A stretch of 64,000 nucleotides of DNA. Origin: JAZKFT01 sp039925965 (lineage in GTDB: Bacteria > Bacteroidota > Bacteroidia > Chitinophagales > Chitinophagaceae). The notes beneath the pieces are model-generated. The model was not told the DNA's origin. It ran no database searches and was given only the letters and a program-made list of their open reading frames with translations. Positions 1-8,560 of the stretch are shown here, in pieces. The translations under genes were made by a program, and so were the position numbers. The stretch covers positions 44,460 through 108,459 of the forward strand of contig JBDSXW010000104.1 in assembly GCA_039925965.1 (NCBI GenBank). The letters run 5' to 3'. How positions within the stretch are numbered: the stretch's first letter is position 1; each line of letters starts with the position of its first letter.

Positions 1-60
1 GGCCGTTGGTTAATGTTTGATGCGTGAGTGTATGAAAAGCAATAAATTTAAAAAAAACTA

Positions 61-427
61 ATGTCTTTCAAATTTGAACAACTTCGTATTTGGCTAATTG
101 CAATGGATGGGTCGGGCGAAGTCTCAAATAGAACAAAGTCTTTTCCAAGGATGAGATTTTTATATTGACATCTCAAATCAAAAGGGCTGCCGATTTGGTC
201 CTCGTTAATATTACAGAAGGTTCAACATTACAAGCAAACATTGAATTCTGACGTTTTTCTTAATAGCCAATCGTTCTGCGCGGGAAGTTATTGCTTGCTC
301 TTATCTTGCCAGGCGAAGGACATACCTGGATGTACAGCAATTCAAACACATTTACGACAGTTGCGAAAAATTGATAGCGATGATTCAGGCATTGATTAAA
401 TCTTTGGGAAATGAAAACGGCAAATGA
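61..427 (+). pseudogene. Four-helix-bundle (S23-like) protein, decayed
   Basis: The three frames together spell a small four-helix-bundle protein of the family first known from 23S rRNA intervening sequences. Frame one starts at the ATG at 61 and reads MSFKFEQLRIWLIAMDGSGE. A second frame continues near 155-245 with LTSQIKRAADLVLVNITEGS. A third runs from about 250 to the TGA at 425-427 with FLIANRSAREVIACSYLARR, then DVQQFKHIYDSCEKLIAMIQ. These blocks appear in the order and at about the spacing of an intact protein of roughly 120 residues, so at least two frameshifts have occurred. Function in the family is unknown. The matching of blocks is from memory of the family, not from a search. Confidence 0.75.
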
Positions 428-552
428 AGTTGCAACCGGTGCTGGAGTATTAATTTCATTACAGTGATTGTTGTGGGTCATTAGTCCGCGGTTGAGGGTG
501 AACGGTTGACAAAAAGGACAGGCTACACCAATAATTTCCAACCTAAAAATAC

Positions 553-1320
553 ATGAAGCAAATCCCCAATATAGTAACGCTCCTGAATCTTTTCTGTGGC
601 TGTATCGCTATCCTGTTTACCCTTCAAAACGGCATTGCCATCGTAGAGAGTCCAGACGGCACGGCGCAAATGATGGCCCTGCCGGAACAAATCTGGCTAG
701 CCTCTTTGTTTATCGGTATCGCGGCCGTGGTTGATTTTTTTGATGGCTTTGTGGCCCGACTCATCGGCGCTTCTTCTGAAATGGGCAAGCAACTGGATTC
801 GCTGGCCGATGTCGTAAGTTTTGGCGTGGCACCCGGGATGATCATTTACCAATTACTGCGCCTGAGCGTTGCCAAAAGCGACGACGGTTTAGATACTTCG
901 ATACTATGGTTGATGCCGGCTTTTGTCCTGCCCTGCGCAGCGGCTTACCGGCTGGCAAAGTTTAATCTGGATACCCGGCAGTCCTATTCTTTCCGAGGTA
1001 CGCCAGTGCCATCGGTAGGGCTCACAGTCGCAGCATTTCCACTTATTTACTGGCATAGTAACCACGAATGGGTATTGAACCTGCTGCTCAACAAATGGTT
1101 CCTGTATGCGGTAGTGGCCGCTATGAGTTGGCTGATGATCAGCGATATTCCGATTATGAGCAACAAGTTTAAGGAGAAAACCCTGAACACCAACATCCCT
1201 AAACTGCTATTCCTCCTGATCGCCATCCTCGGCGGAGTTTTGTTGGGCTGGTTAAGCGTGCCGCTTATCTTTGTCGCATTCGTGTTATTATCCGTTATTT
1301 TCAAAAAGCAAATTCAATGA
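553..1320 (+). CDS. pssA: CDP-diacylglycerol--serine O-phosphatidyltransferase
   Basis: Integral membrane enzyme that makes phosphatidylserine from CDP-diacylglycerol and L-serine, the route to phosphatidylethanolamine. The CDP-alcohol phosphotransferase signature is complete: DG at residues 64-65, AR at 68-69, G78, then D82 and D86 as the metal and catalytic aspartates. The 255 residues hold several hydrophobic segments, with the motif at the cytoplasmic end of the second. The length fits Bacteroidota PssA. The stop overlaps the start of purS as ATGA, so the two are likely translationally coupled. The family is certain; serine as acceptor is the best reading given sequence and size. Confidence 0.9.
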   Translation: MKQIPNIVTLLNLFCGCIAILFTLQNGIAIVESPDGTAQMMALPEQIWLASLFIGIAAVVDFFDGFVARLIGASSEMGKQLDSLADVVSFGVAPGMIIYQLLRLSVAKSDDGLDTSILWLMPAFVLPCAAAYRLAKFNLDTRQSYSFRGTPVPSVGLTVAAFPLIYWHSNHEWVLNLLLNKWFLYAVVAAMSWLMISDIPIMSNKFKEKTLNTNIPKLLFLLIAILGGVLLGWLSVPLIFVAFVLLSVIFKKQIQ

Positions 1321-1562
1321 CCTTTACTGCTCATATCACCATCATGCCACTGAAAGAATTACTCGATCCGCAGGGAAAAGCCGTTATGGGCGGCCTGGGG
1401 AACCTGGGTATTAACAGCATACAGGATGTTCGTATCGGCAAACATATTACCCTTCAAATAGAAGCCGACTACGCTGAACAAGCGAAAGAAATAGCCACCA
1501 ACGCCACTACAAAATTGCTGGCCAACCAGGTGATGGAGCAATTTGAGATTGTAATTGGGTAA
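1317..1562 (+). CDS. purS: Phosphoribosylformylglycinamidine synthase subunit PurS
   Basis: Small 81-residue subunit that joins PurL and PurQ in the FGAM synthase complex of purine biosynthesis and helps deliver ammonia between them. The sequence has the PurS pattern: an N-terminal beta strand (FTAHITIMPLKELLDPQGKA), a central GLGNLGINSIQDVRIGKHI segment, and a C-terminal helix-strand ending FEIVIG. The usual family length is about 80 residues. It overlaps pssA by 4 nt. purL and purQ are not in the window, so the complex is completed from elsewhere in the genome. Confidence 0.88.
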   Translation: MTFTAHITIMPLKELLDPQGKAVMGGLGNLGINSIQDVRIGKHITLQIEADYAEQAKEIATNATTKLLANQVMEQFEIVIG

Positions 1563-2125
1563 CGGCGCAATGAGCTAATTAGCCAATGTGTTCATGCGCC
1601 AATCTAATAATTGCAATGTTGCAAAGTGTCCTTTAAGTTTTTGATAAGGTTTGTTTTTTGGAGCCAGGGGCCAGTACTACTATTGGGCTACATTGGCGAC
1701 GCTCCATTCATCAGTAGGGTACTATTGGGCCTCAATGCTACACTAAATCCGCGCTCGTAAACTCCGGTAACTGCGAAACTCAGTTGACAGGCTTCCCCAA
1801 AATCAGCCATCAGCCATTGATAATCAGGTATCACAAATCTGGTATCTCCTCCACATTCTTCGGCAGGTTATTTGCTGGCGAACCGGAGATGAGCAGTTGT
1901 GAGGTGTTGAATTCATTATTCACCTAGCAGGCAACGGGTTGTTGTTGCCTTGTTTCATTATGTTTTACCAGTCAAAAAAATAAACTACTCTAAAGCTATT
2001 ATTTCTACGGCGCAGATCAATTCAATGCCGTCATGCAATGAACATGATAGAGAAACAGGAAATGTTCAGGATCTGTTGTGCTTCTTCAGTAAAAGTTGTA
2101 TTTTTTAACCGACAAAATCATAACT
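1563..2125. other. Intergenic region without a convincing gene
   Basis: About 560 bp with no intact gene. On the minus strand, 1831-1923 is an open stretch of 30 codons ending SGSPANNLPKNVEEIPDL, which reads like the C-terminus of a real protein cut off by an upstream TAG. It may be a gene remnant, but I cannot name it. Imperfect short repeats such as 'aatcagccatcagccattga' lie near 1800. Confidence 0.5.
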
Positions 2126-3151
2126 ATGAGAAAGTTCCTCTTTTCAATTGGATTTTTTGGGATGGTGTATTTTGCCTCCGCCCAGATAGAAGATATGAAG
2201 CCGATTCCGGGTGCAGCTTTGTATTTCTCCGATAAGCCATTTACAAGTACCCATGACGGTAGTAAACAATCGTTCAAGTCAAGTGACTTTATCTATGGCC
2301 GCCTGGAACTTGATAAAAGCTTGCTGGAGGCATTCCGGATGTCCAGCATCAAAACTAAATATTATTATCTCCGCTACCGGCTTTCGGTATACAAAAACGG
2401 CGAACAAAAAGGCTCAGATAATCCCTGGCAATATATGCTGATAAAGGATGGTGCAGAGAAAAATAACTACTTAAACTTCGATGTATTTCCCGACCCTGGT
2501 AAGGCTACCAGTGTGATGTCGGGGATAGAAGACTACAGCGCGGGACTTGCTGCCGGGCCCTTATATATGATGATCAACCAGGATCATTTTGGTGAGGACG
2601 GTGAATACACTGTCAAAGTCGCTTTTTTCCTGGATTCTTATGACGCCTGGGGCAAAAGGGAAGACCTGGAAAAATGGCCGGTTGTACGTGATGAATTTAG
2701 TTTTACGTTCAATGTCAACGACTTATCTGCCATTAAAAAAAATAATGAAGTAGCAACCCAGCGGATAAAGGATAATGCATTTAAGGCAAAGAGCATCCCT
2801 GATTGGTTTAATAATGCTGCCCCTGTTAGTGACCCTAAATTAAGCAATGCCAATATTGCCACGATCTTAAAAAGGGATATGCCACAAGACTACATGAGCC
2901 TGGTGAAATTCAATATTGCAAAATTTACGGGCCCTCTTTGGATGATCGAAAAAAATGACCTCGGCCTCATCCTGAGGCGCTATGTGAACCCTAATATAAA
3001 CATCGCTTACACCTTCGAGAATAAATGCTACCTGGGCACGGCCAGGCTTTGGGAGGAATACATTGGCGGCGGTAAATATGGGACGCTCATTATGGGCGGC
3101 CATACCTGTAATTCCTGCGGCACACCGATCGATTGCAGCCTGGTGAAATAA
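2126..3151 (+). CDS. Secreted protein of unknown function
   Basis: 341-residue protein whose first 20 residues (MRKFLFSIGFFGMVYFASAQ) are a clear signal peptide ending at an ASAQ cleavage site, which is why the ATG at 2126 is preferred over a start 30 nt upstream. I do not recognise a domain. The middle has a fibronectin-like beta-rich feel (DGEYTVKVAFFLDSYDAWGK), and the C-terminus has a CNSCGTPIDC cysteine cluster that could form disulphides outside the cytoplasm. It is flanked by spacers on both sides and followed by a strong terminator, so it is probably a single-gene unit. Function unknown. Confidence 0.7.
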   Translation: MRKFLFSIGFFGMVYFASAQIEDMKPIPGAALYFSDKPFTSTHDGSKQSFKSSDFIYGRLELDKSLLEAFRMSSIKTKYYYLRYRLSVYKNGEQKGSDNPWQYMLIKDGAEKNNYLNFDVFPDPGKATSVMSGIEDYSAGLAAGPLYMMINQDHFGEDGEYTVKVAFFLDSYDAWGKREDLEKWPVVRDEFSFTFNVNDLSAIKKNNEVATQRIKDNAFKAKSIPDWFNNAAPVSDPKLSNANIATILKRDMPQDYMSLVKFNIAKFTGPLWMIEKNDLGLILRRYVNPNINIAYTFENKCYLGTARLWEEYIGGGKYGTLIMGGHTCNSCGTPIDCSLVK

Positions 3152-3265
3152 GAGGGCAAGAGGTAACTGGGAAATCGGAAATGGCTAATGAGACCGGTTG
3201 TGCACTGGCTCATGTCAATCATAACACTTGAAGCCATGGCTCGCAACGGCGTTAAAAAGTGAAAG

Positions 3266-3309
3266 AACACCCAACGAACTATAATGTACAGTTTGTTGGG
3301 TGTTTTTTT
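3266..3309 (+). terminator. Rho-independent terminator after the secreted protein gene
   Basis: Arms 3266-3280 (aacacccaacgaact) and 3290-3304 (agtttgttgggtgtt) pair over 15 bp with one G.U pair. The stem is followed directly by a run of seven T. Confidence 0.85.
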
Positions 3310-3436
3310 GCTGTGTAAAATAAATCATGACTTTGATGTACTGCCTTTCGGCAGAACGGATATTATAATAGCTGTAAAATTGGAATTCGCGACTTCATTT
3401 GCATATTTGCACATCAGCTCATTAGCACATTAAATA

Positions 3437-4099
3437 ATGCTTCATATTGTTCCAACCCCAATAGGCAATCTTGGCGATTTTACCTTCCGTTCGGTGGAAG
3501 TACTGAATCAGGCCGATGTGATTCTTTGCGAAGACACCCGAACCTCATCTGTGCTGCTCAACCACTATTCCATTACAAAGCCTTTATCGCCCTACCACCA
3601 GCACAACGAGCATAAAATAGTTCAGCACCTCGTGGATCAGCTTTTGGTTGGAAAGAAAATAGCCCTGCTTACCGATGCTGGCACACCAGGTATCAGCGAT
3701 CCGGCATTTTTATTAGTACGCGAATGTGTAAAAAATGATATCCAGGTGGAATGCCTTCCAGGTGCTACTGCTTTTGTGCCTGCGCTGGTAAACAGCGGAC
3801 TGCCCATTAATCGTTTCACATTTGAAGGTTTTCCACCAATCAAAAAGGGGCGCCATACCTTGTTCACGCAACTGGCAACTGAAGAACGTACGATGGTTTT
3901 TTACGAAAGCCCGATGCGGATTGTAAAAACGCTGGATGAAATAGCTAAGTATTTTGGAGAAGATCGTCCCTGTTGCGTGAGTCGGGAACTCACTAAAAAA
4001 TTCGAAGAAAACAAACGCGGTACGCTAAAGGAAGTGGCTAATTATTTCAGGGAGAAACAGGTGAAAGGGGAAATTGTGCTGGTGATAGGAGGATGTTAG
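3437..4099 (+). CDS. rsmI: 16S rRNA (cytidine(1402)-2'-O)-methyltransferase RsmI
   Basis: Methylates the 2'-OH of C1402 in 16S rRNA using S-adenosylmethionine. The tetrapyrrole-methylase fold signatures are visible: IVPTPIGNLGDFTFRSVEVL at the N-terminus, LCEDTRTS near residue 32, the SAM-binding loop LTDAGTPGISDPA near residue 80, and PGATAFVPALVNSGLP near residue 109. The protein is 220 residues, shorter than the E. coli enzyme (about 286), mainly because the C-terminal extension is reduced, which is common in this phylum. The ATG at 3437 gives the standard N-terminus. It appears to stand alone. Confidence 0.93.
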   Translation: MLHIVPTPIGNLGDFTFRSVEVLNQADVILCEDTRTSSVLLNHYSITKPLSPYHQHNEHKIVQHLVDQLLVGKKIALLTDAGTPGISDPAFLLVRECVKNDIQVECLPGATAFVPALVNSGLPINRFTFEGFPPIKKGRHTLFTQLATEERTMVFYESPMRIVKTLDEIAKYFGEDRPCCVSRELTKKFEENKRGTLKEVANYFREKQVKGEIVLVIGGC

Positions 4100-4191
4100 T
4101 TTGTGGTCCCGAACTTTTAAAAGATTCTTCTAATTCATGACCTTCCGTTGCCTTCAGCCAACGGAAATGCATCACCTTTTTACGATTCGGG

Positions 4192-4199
4192 TATATTTG
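4192..4199 (+). promoter_or_regulatory. Bacteroidota -7 promoter box upstream of malic enzyme
   Basis: TATATTTG matches the TAnnTTTG consensus of the primary sigma factor of Bacteroidota and lies 23 nt before the ATG at 4222. No clear TTTG -33 element was seen at the usual spacing. Confidence 0.5.
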
Positions 4200-4221
4200 C
4201 CCTCCAAAAGAAGACGTTACG

Positions 4222-5397
4222 ATGACCATTTATGAGGAATCACTGCATTTACATAAGGCACTACGGGGCAAAATAGGCATTCAAAATAAAATAGACGTAC
4301 GCGATACACACGATCTTTCTTTGGTGTATTCGCCTGGCGTGGCGGAGCCTTGCCGGTTGATATTCCAAAATCCTGATGAGGTCTGGAACTATACTATCAA
4401 AAGCAATACCGTGGCCATTGTAACGGATGGATCAGCGGTATTGGGACTTGGTAATATAGGTCCGTTGGCCGCATTACCCGTAATGGAAGGCAAGGCGATG
4501 TTATTTAAAAAGTTTGCCGGTATCGATGCGTTCCCAATTTGCCTGGATACGCAGGATACTGATGAAATAGTGAGGGCTGTGCAATTGATAGCCCCGGTAT
4601 TTGGCGGCATAAACCTGGAGGATATATCGGCCCCGCGTTGCTTTGAAATTGAACGCCGGCTGCAAAATATTGGAATCCCGGTATTTCACGACGACCAGGA
4701 TGGAACCGCCATCGTGGTATTGGCCGCATTGATCAACGCAGCTAAGCTCCTAGGGAAATCCATTTTTCATTTAAAGGTGGTCATTAACGGCGCCGGTGCA
4801 GCTGGTACCGCTATCACCAGGCTATTGCGTTGCGTTGGCTTTGGAAACGAAAAGCAGGTGTGCATTTCTGTAAAAGATGTGATAGGCTGCGACAGTCATG
4901 GTATCATTTCCAGCAGAAGAACCGATCTGAATGAAGAAAAGAAACATTTGCTGGAGTATACTAATATCAATGATCTCAGCGGAAGCTTGCGCGATGCGCT
5001 GGTTGGGGCTGATGTATTTATTGGTGTGAGCAAGGGAGATATTCTGACAGCTGACGACATAAGGACCATGGCCAAGGATCCCATAGTGTTTGCGCTGGCT
5101 AATCCTACCCCTGAAATTATGCCTGAGGAAGCGATAAAGGGTGGCGCAGCCGTGGTAGGTACTGGCCGCAGCGATTTTCCTAACCAGATTAACAATGTGC
5201 TTGGCTTCCCGGGTATTTTCAGAGGCGCACTGGATGCACATTGCACAACGATTACCCCTGCCATGAAGCTTGCGGCAGCGATGGCTATCGCAGACTACTT
5301 ACCGAGGCCAACAGCTAATCAAATCATACCGGCTACCTTGGATCCATCTGTTTCTTTCCGGGTGGCTGAAGCGGTAAAGGCAGCGGCGCTGGTTTGA
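4222..5397 (+). CDS. NAD(P)-dependent malic enzyme, short form
   Basis: Oxidatively decarboxylates malate to pyruvate with NAD or NADP, linking the TCA cycle to pyruvate and acetyl-CoA supply. Visible residues are the catalytic Tyr36 in LVYSPGVAEPC, Lys91 in EGKAMLFKKFAG, the metal-binding region ED133-134 and HDDQDG around 157-160, and the NAD Rossmann loop NGAGAAG at 189-195. At 391 residues this is the single-domain form without the phosphotransacetylase-like domain found in the ~750-residue MaeB type. Cofactor preference cannot be read reliably here, so I give no gene symbol. Confidence 0.92.
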   Translation: MTIYEESLHLHKALRGKIGIQNKIDVRDTHDLSLVYSPGVAEPCRLIFQNPDEVWNYTIKSNTVAIVTDGSAVLGLGNIGPLAALPVMEGKAMLFKKFAGIDAFPICLDTQDTDEIVRAVQLIAPVFGGINLEDISAPRCFEIERRLQNIGIPVFHDDQDGTAIVVLAALINAAKLLGKSIFHLKVVINGAGAAGTAITRLLRCVGFGNEKQVCISVKDVIGCDSHGIISSRRTDLNEEKKHLLEYTNINDLSGSLRDALVGADVFIGVSKGDILTADDIRTMAKDPIVFALANPTPEIMPEEAIKGGAAVVGTGRSDFPNQINNVLGFPGIFRGALDAHCTTITPAMKLAAAMAIADYLPRPTANQIIPATLDPSVSFRVAEAVKAAALV

Positions 5398-5657
5398 AAT
5401 TATGGTCGGTAATGGATAGGATTGCGAGCTGTTCATTAAGTCAATAAGTTATTTGTCCAATAGGTCCTTTAGGTGGTAAAGAGGAGGAACTAATGACACG
5501 TAGGACGAAACCTAGCGTGAAGTGCTTTATACATTGAGTAGTACAAGCATCAATGTCCGGTTAGCGGGTATTGATGACAAGTACTGGCAGAGCTATATCC
5601 AACTTTATCTGGTATGTTGTGTTATGAAAATACCTGCTTCTTTAAAACTAAGCTGTT

Positions 5658-6446
5658 ATGAAAAAATACATATTGCCAGCGCTGATCAGCTCTTGCCTGC
5701 TTTTGATGGTAACGCCAGACGCCTGGTGCAGGAAACATTCAAAAGAGTTTTATGAACTTAAGATTTACCGGCTTAAGAACGACGAACAGGTAATGTCTGT
5801 TGACTCGTTTTTAAAAGACGCTTACCTGCCAGCGCTTCACCGATATGGTATTTCTAAGGTGGGTGTATTTAAACCAATTGCCAACGATACAGCGGTTGTA
5901 AAATCTATATATGTCCTGGTGCCTTTACCGTCGGCAGATGGTTTTTACAAACTGGGCCAGGCCCTGGAAAAAGATGCGGCATATACAACAGCAGGCAAAG
6001 ATTTTATGGAGGCATCGTTTACCCGCCCACCATTTGTAAGGCTGGAATCCGTCGTGATGGAGGCTTTTGACAACCAGCCCAAATTGGTTGAGCCGGCACT
6101 TAATGCCAGTGCAAGTGAAAAAGTATATGAATTGCGGAGTTATGAAAGTGCCACCGATCAATTGTTTAAAGGAAAAGTGCACATGTTTAATACCGGGGAT
6201 GAAACCGGGTTGTTTAAGCGACTTGGCTTTAACGCGATTTTCTATGCCAGCGTTATTAGCGGTAGTCATATGCCTAACCTGATGTACATGACGAGTTTTG
6301 AAAGCCTCGAGGATCGAAATAACCACTGGAAAGTCTTTAGCAACGACCCGCAATGGAAAACGCTTTCGGCCAAACCCGAATACCAAAACACGGTGAGCCA
6401 TGCGGATATAACCCTGATGCATGCTGCCAGCTATTCCGATTTGTAA
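5658..6446 (+). CDS. Secreted NIPSNAP-family protein
   Basis: 262-residue protein with an N-terminal signal peptide (MKKYILPALISSCLLLMVTP, then DAWCRK) and two ferredoxin-like alpha-beta barrel repeats of the NIPSNAP family. The first starts at FYELKIYRLKNDEQ and the second at KVYELRSYESATDQLFKG, each followed by a GxxxVGVF or GFNAIFYASV strand. NIPSNAP proteins have no firm general function. In Bacteroidota, secreted two-repeat forms are often found near sugar metabolism genes, but nothing next to this copy supports that role. It converges on the next gene with only 9 nt between stops. Confidence 0.8.
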   Translation: MKKYILPALISSCLLLMVTPDAWCRKHSKEFYELKIYRLKNDEQVMSVDSFLKDAYLPALHRYGISKVGVFKPIANDTAVVKSIYVLVPLPSADGFYKLGQALEKDAAYTTAGKDFMEASFTRPPFVRLESVVMEAFDNQPKLVEPALNASASEKVYELRSYESATDQLFKGKVHMFNTGDETGLFKRLGFNAIFYASVISGSHMPNLMYMTSFESLEDRNNHWKVFSNDPQWKTLSAKPEYQNTVSHADITLMHAASYSDL

Positions 6447-6455
6447 TCCAGACAT

Positions 6456-7055
6456 TTATTGATACAACACTTTGTTAGGAGGATTTTTGAAAGCCTTGAA
6501 AATAAAATAAAGGCAAACCGCACCAAATAATCCGCCCGCAATCAATGTACCCTGTGAACCTAGCTTCTCTGCTGCCCATGCGAACAATTTTCGATAAATT
6601 GATCGTCTTCCTGAGGTATCCACTTCATCACCACCTTCAATGATGAGAGCGTCTTCGTAAATAATAAAAGTAAAAACTGCAGTAAGCACCAAGCCAAGTA
6701 ATGCAGGAGAAATAGCTTTGAATGTACTGATCTTTGTAGTCTCCGGCCGCAGGTTATTTTGCTTCGATAAAAATGCGGTGACGGTATTCAGATCATCTTC
6801 TGAAGTAAATTGAAGCATTTGCCTTTTGCTTGCAGCGGTAAGGGTAAGTTGCTTTGGCGCGGATTCGGGATGTTCCATTGCGGTAATTGTACTCGTAACG
6901 ATAGTTGCCTTTTGCTTAAGGATGCCTTTTTCGTCAAATCCCTTCATAAAATCTCCCATTGTATCATACCGCTTATTGATGAGTAAAATCTGGATGTCGT
7001 CAATAAATGCCGTTCTCCAACTTTTTTCGTTTTGCAGCGCAAATAACTTATTCAT
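6456..7055 (-). CDS. Membrane protein of unknown function
   Basis: 199-residue protein with a soluble N-terminal half and two predicted membrane helices at about residues 115-133 and 170-188, ending in a short basic tail. I recognise no family. Residues 10-105 are polar with helix-forming character (FMKGFDEKGILKQKATIVTS), like a small regulatory or sensing domain. It lies downstream of dps on the same strand but is separated by a terminator, so it is probably its own unit. Confidence 0.65.
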   Translation of the reverse strand: MNKLFALQNEKSWRTAFIDDIQILLINKRYDTMGDFMKGFDEKGILKQKATIVTSTITAMEHPESAPKQLTLTAASKRQMLQFTSEDDLNTVTAFLSKQNNLRPETTKISTFKAISPALLGLVLTAVFTFIIYEDALIIEGGDEVDTSGRRSIYRKLFAWAAEKLGSQGTLIAGGLFGAVCLYFIFKAFKNPPNKVLYQ

Positions 7056-7164
7056 GAAGTATTAATTTATTGCAATAACACGGAATATTTAGACACCACA
7101 AAATAAATAATCGCGTAAGGTGAGCAGGTGGGCATTGATGTAGCCGGAGAAGTATAATTTAAAC

Positions 7165-7198
7165 AAAAAAGCACAGCCAAAATGAAATTGGCCATGCT
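7165..7198 (-). terminator. Terminator of the YtxH-Dps gene run
   Basis: On the minus strand AGCATGGCCAA pairs with TTGGCTGTGCT around a 7-nt loop (two G.U pairs). A T6 run (plus-strand A's at 7165-7170) follows. It lies just after the dps stop. Confidence 0.8.
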
Positions 7199-7221
7199 CT
7201 ATTACACCAAAAAAACAATCT

Positions 7222-7695
7222 TTAGTCCAGGTATCTCCGCAAGGTCCAGGCTATCGTTTCATGCTGCTGCATGATGCCCGTGAGAAAATCGGTGGTACCT
7301 GCATCTTTATATTTTTCGTCACAGTCGTCTATATCTTTTCTAAGCACCGTAATGATGCTTTCATGATCATTCAAAAGTTCACTAATCATCCCCTTCTGGT
7401 CCGGATTTTTACCAGGTGTTTCTTTAATGATTGCATGCTTGGTGAACTCGGCCATAGTTCCAATAGCTTTGAACCCCAATTTTCCAATCCTTTCAGCGAT
7501 CTCGTCAACAGCCTCCTCCAGTGCTTTGTATTGCGCTTCAAAAAGCTTATGCAGTTCCATGAAGCTGTTGCCACTTACATTCCAGTGGAATTTTCTTGTC
7601 TTGGTATATAACATCATTGAGTTGGCCAATCCGTTAGTAAGTACGGCACAAACAGCTTTCTTATGTTCTTCCGAAATTCCGATCTTAGATTTCAT
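7222..7695 (-). CDS. dps: Dps-family DNA-binding ferritin-like protein
   Basis: Forms a 12-subunit shell that oxidises and stores iron with hydrogen peroxide and protects DNA in starvation. The intersubunit ferroxidase ligands are all present: H37, H49, D64 and E68, with the same 12/15/4 spacing as H51, H63, D78 and E82 of E. coli Dps, in the stretch KFHWNVSGNSFMELHKLFEA. Length (157) is typical. The N-terminus is short and only modestly basic, so strong DNA binding is uncertain. It is the last gene of a minus-strand run starting with YtxH, which supports a general-stress role for the whole group. Confidence 0.92.
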   Translation of the reverse strand: MKSKIGISEEHKKAVCAVLTNGLANSMMLYTKTRKFHWNVSGNSFMELHKLFEAQYKALEEAVDEIAERIGKLGFKAIGTMAEFTKHAIIKETPGKNPDQKGMISELLNDHESIITVLRKDIDDCDEKYKDAGTTDFLTGIMQQHETIAWTLRRYLD

Positions 7696-7737
7696 TTGAT
7701 TAGTTTGAATTATAGAAAAAACGATGTAATGGATAAA

Positions 7738-8316
7738 TTACCCCTGCACTTTTTCTTCATCGCTGCTGGAGAAAATATTTCCAATGGCGTGCATAAGGTT
7801 GGATACGGGGCCTTCCATTTTATGAGTCCGGTCATCAAGAGAATTATCATTCAATAACTTGCCCATTTCAAGTTCACCAGGCAGGTAAGGCAATACGAAA
7901 TTGCGTTGGTCGGCCAATAGGGTTTTTACATGCTCTGCACCTTGGCTATCGTTGTTAAGGTTTTGTTTGATAAGCGTTACGGCGTGCGAAAATATTGTCG
8001 CAACCTTTCCGCCAATAGCACCGGCCTGATTGAAAGAATAGGCTCCTAATTTTTCCAGAAACTCCGGTTTTTTATCTTCGAAAATGGTTGCCGCCCAATC
8101 GCTGTCTGTGGCATCTTCCAGTATCGTTAAAGCCCCATCTTTTCTGGTAGAAAAGGTATATAGCGAAATAATGCATGCGGGTAAAGCTGCCTGGCTAAAA
8201 CGTTCTTCATCAGGGGTTCTATTATCTGCTACCACCTCCAACGTATTAGGATCTATTTTTTGTAACGGCTGATAATGCAGATCTTGCTGCAGGGTTTGCA
8301 GGATATTTAACGACAT
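7738..8316 (-). CDS. Unknown protein in the stress operon
   Basis: 192 residues, no signal peptide, probably cytoplasmic and helical. It has a central GAIGGKVATIFSHAVTLIKQ helix and an amphipathic C-terminus (HKMEGPVSNLMHAIGNIFSS). The layout loosely recalls bacterial DUF937/YidB-like proteins, but I would not assign it. The start codon is ATG at 8316. It sits 42 nt before dps and 59 nt after the 57-codon ORF, so it is very likely co-transcribed with both. Confidence 0.65.
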   Translation of the reverse strand: MSLNILQTLQQDLHYQPLQKIDPNTLEVVADNRTPDEERFSQAALPACIISLYTFSTRKDGALTILEDATDSDWAATIFEDKKPEFLEKLGAYSFNQAGAIGGKVATIFSHAVTLIKQNLNNDSQGAEHVKTLLADQRNFVLPYLPGELEMGKLLNDNSLDDRTHKMEGPVSNLMHAIGNIFSSSDEEKVQG

Positions 8317-8375
8317 GAATTTGTGATTTAATGAAAGCTAATAAGCTAAAGATGCCGGGTGTTTCGGAACTGTTA

Positions 8376-8549
8376 TCAGTTATATAATGCCTGTTGTTTT
8401 TTCAACTTAAGCGACGTTGTACCAGATGTGATTTTTTTGATGAAACTGCAAGCAGATTTTTTGCTTTCCTCTTGCTGTTCCAATTCCTTTCTTGCGCGGT
8501 CAAATAATTGCTGCGGAAGTGGAAATTGAAGATGTGGGTACTTGCTCAT
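8376..8549 (-). CDS. Small basic protein, 57 residues
   Basis: Short ORF with an ATG at 8549 and TGA at 8376. It begins MSKYPHLQFPLPQQLFDRAR and is rich in Lys, Glu and Gln, with a basic C-terminal part (FIKKITSGTTSLKLKKQQ). It fits tightly into the run, 11 nt after the previous gene and 59 nt before the next, and fills what would otherwise be an unexplained gap of about 240 bp. No family recognised. The reading is based on position and open frame only. Confidence 0.5.
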   Translation of the reverse strand: MSKYPHLQFPLPQQLFDRARKELEQQEESKKSACSFIKKITSGTTSLKLKKQQALYN

Positions 8550-8560
8550 AACGTAAATAT

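Noticed and set aside
4822..5241. 139-codon minus-strand ORF opposite malic enzyme
   Set aside because: Shadow of a well-supported enzyme gene; no features of its own.
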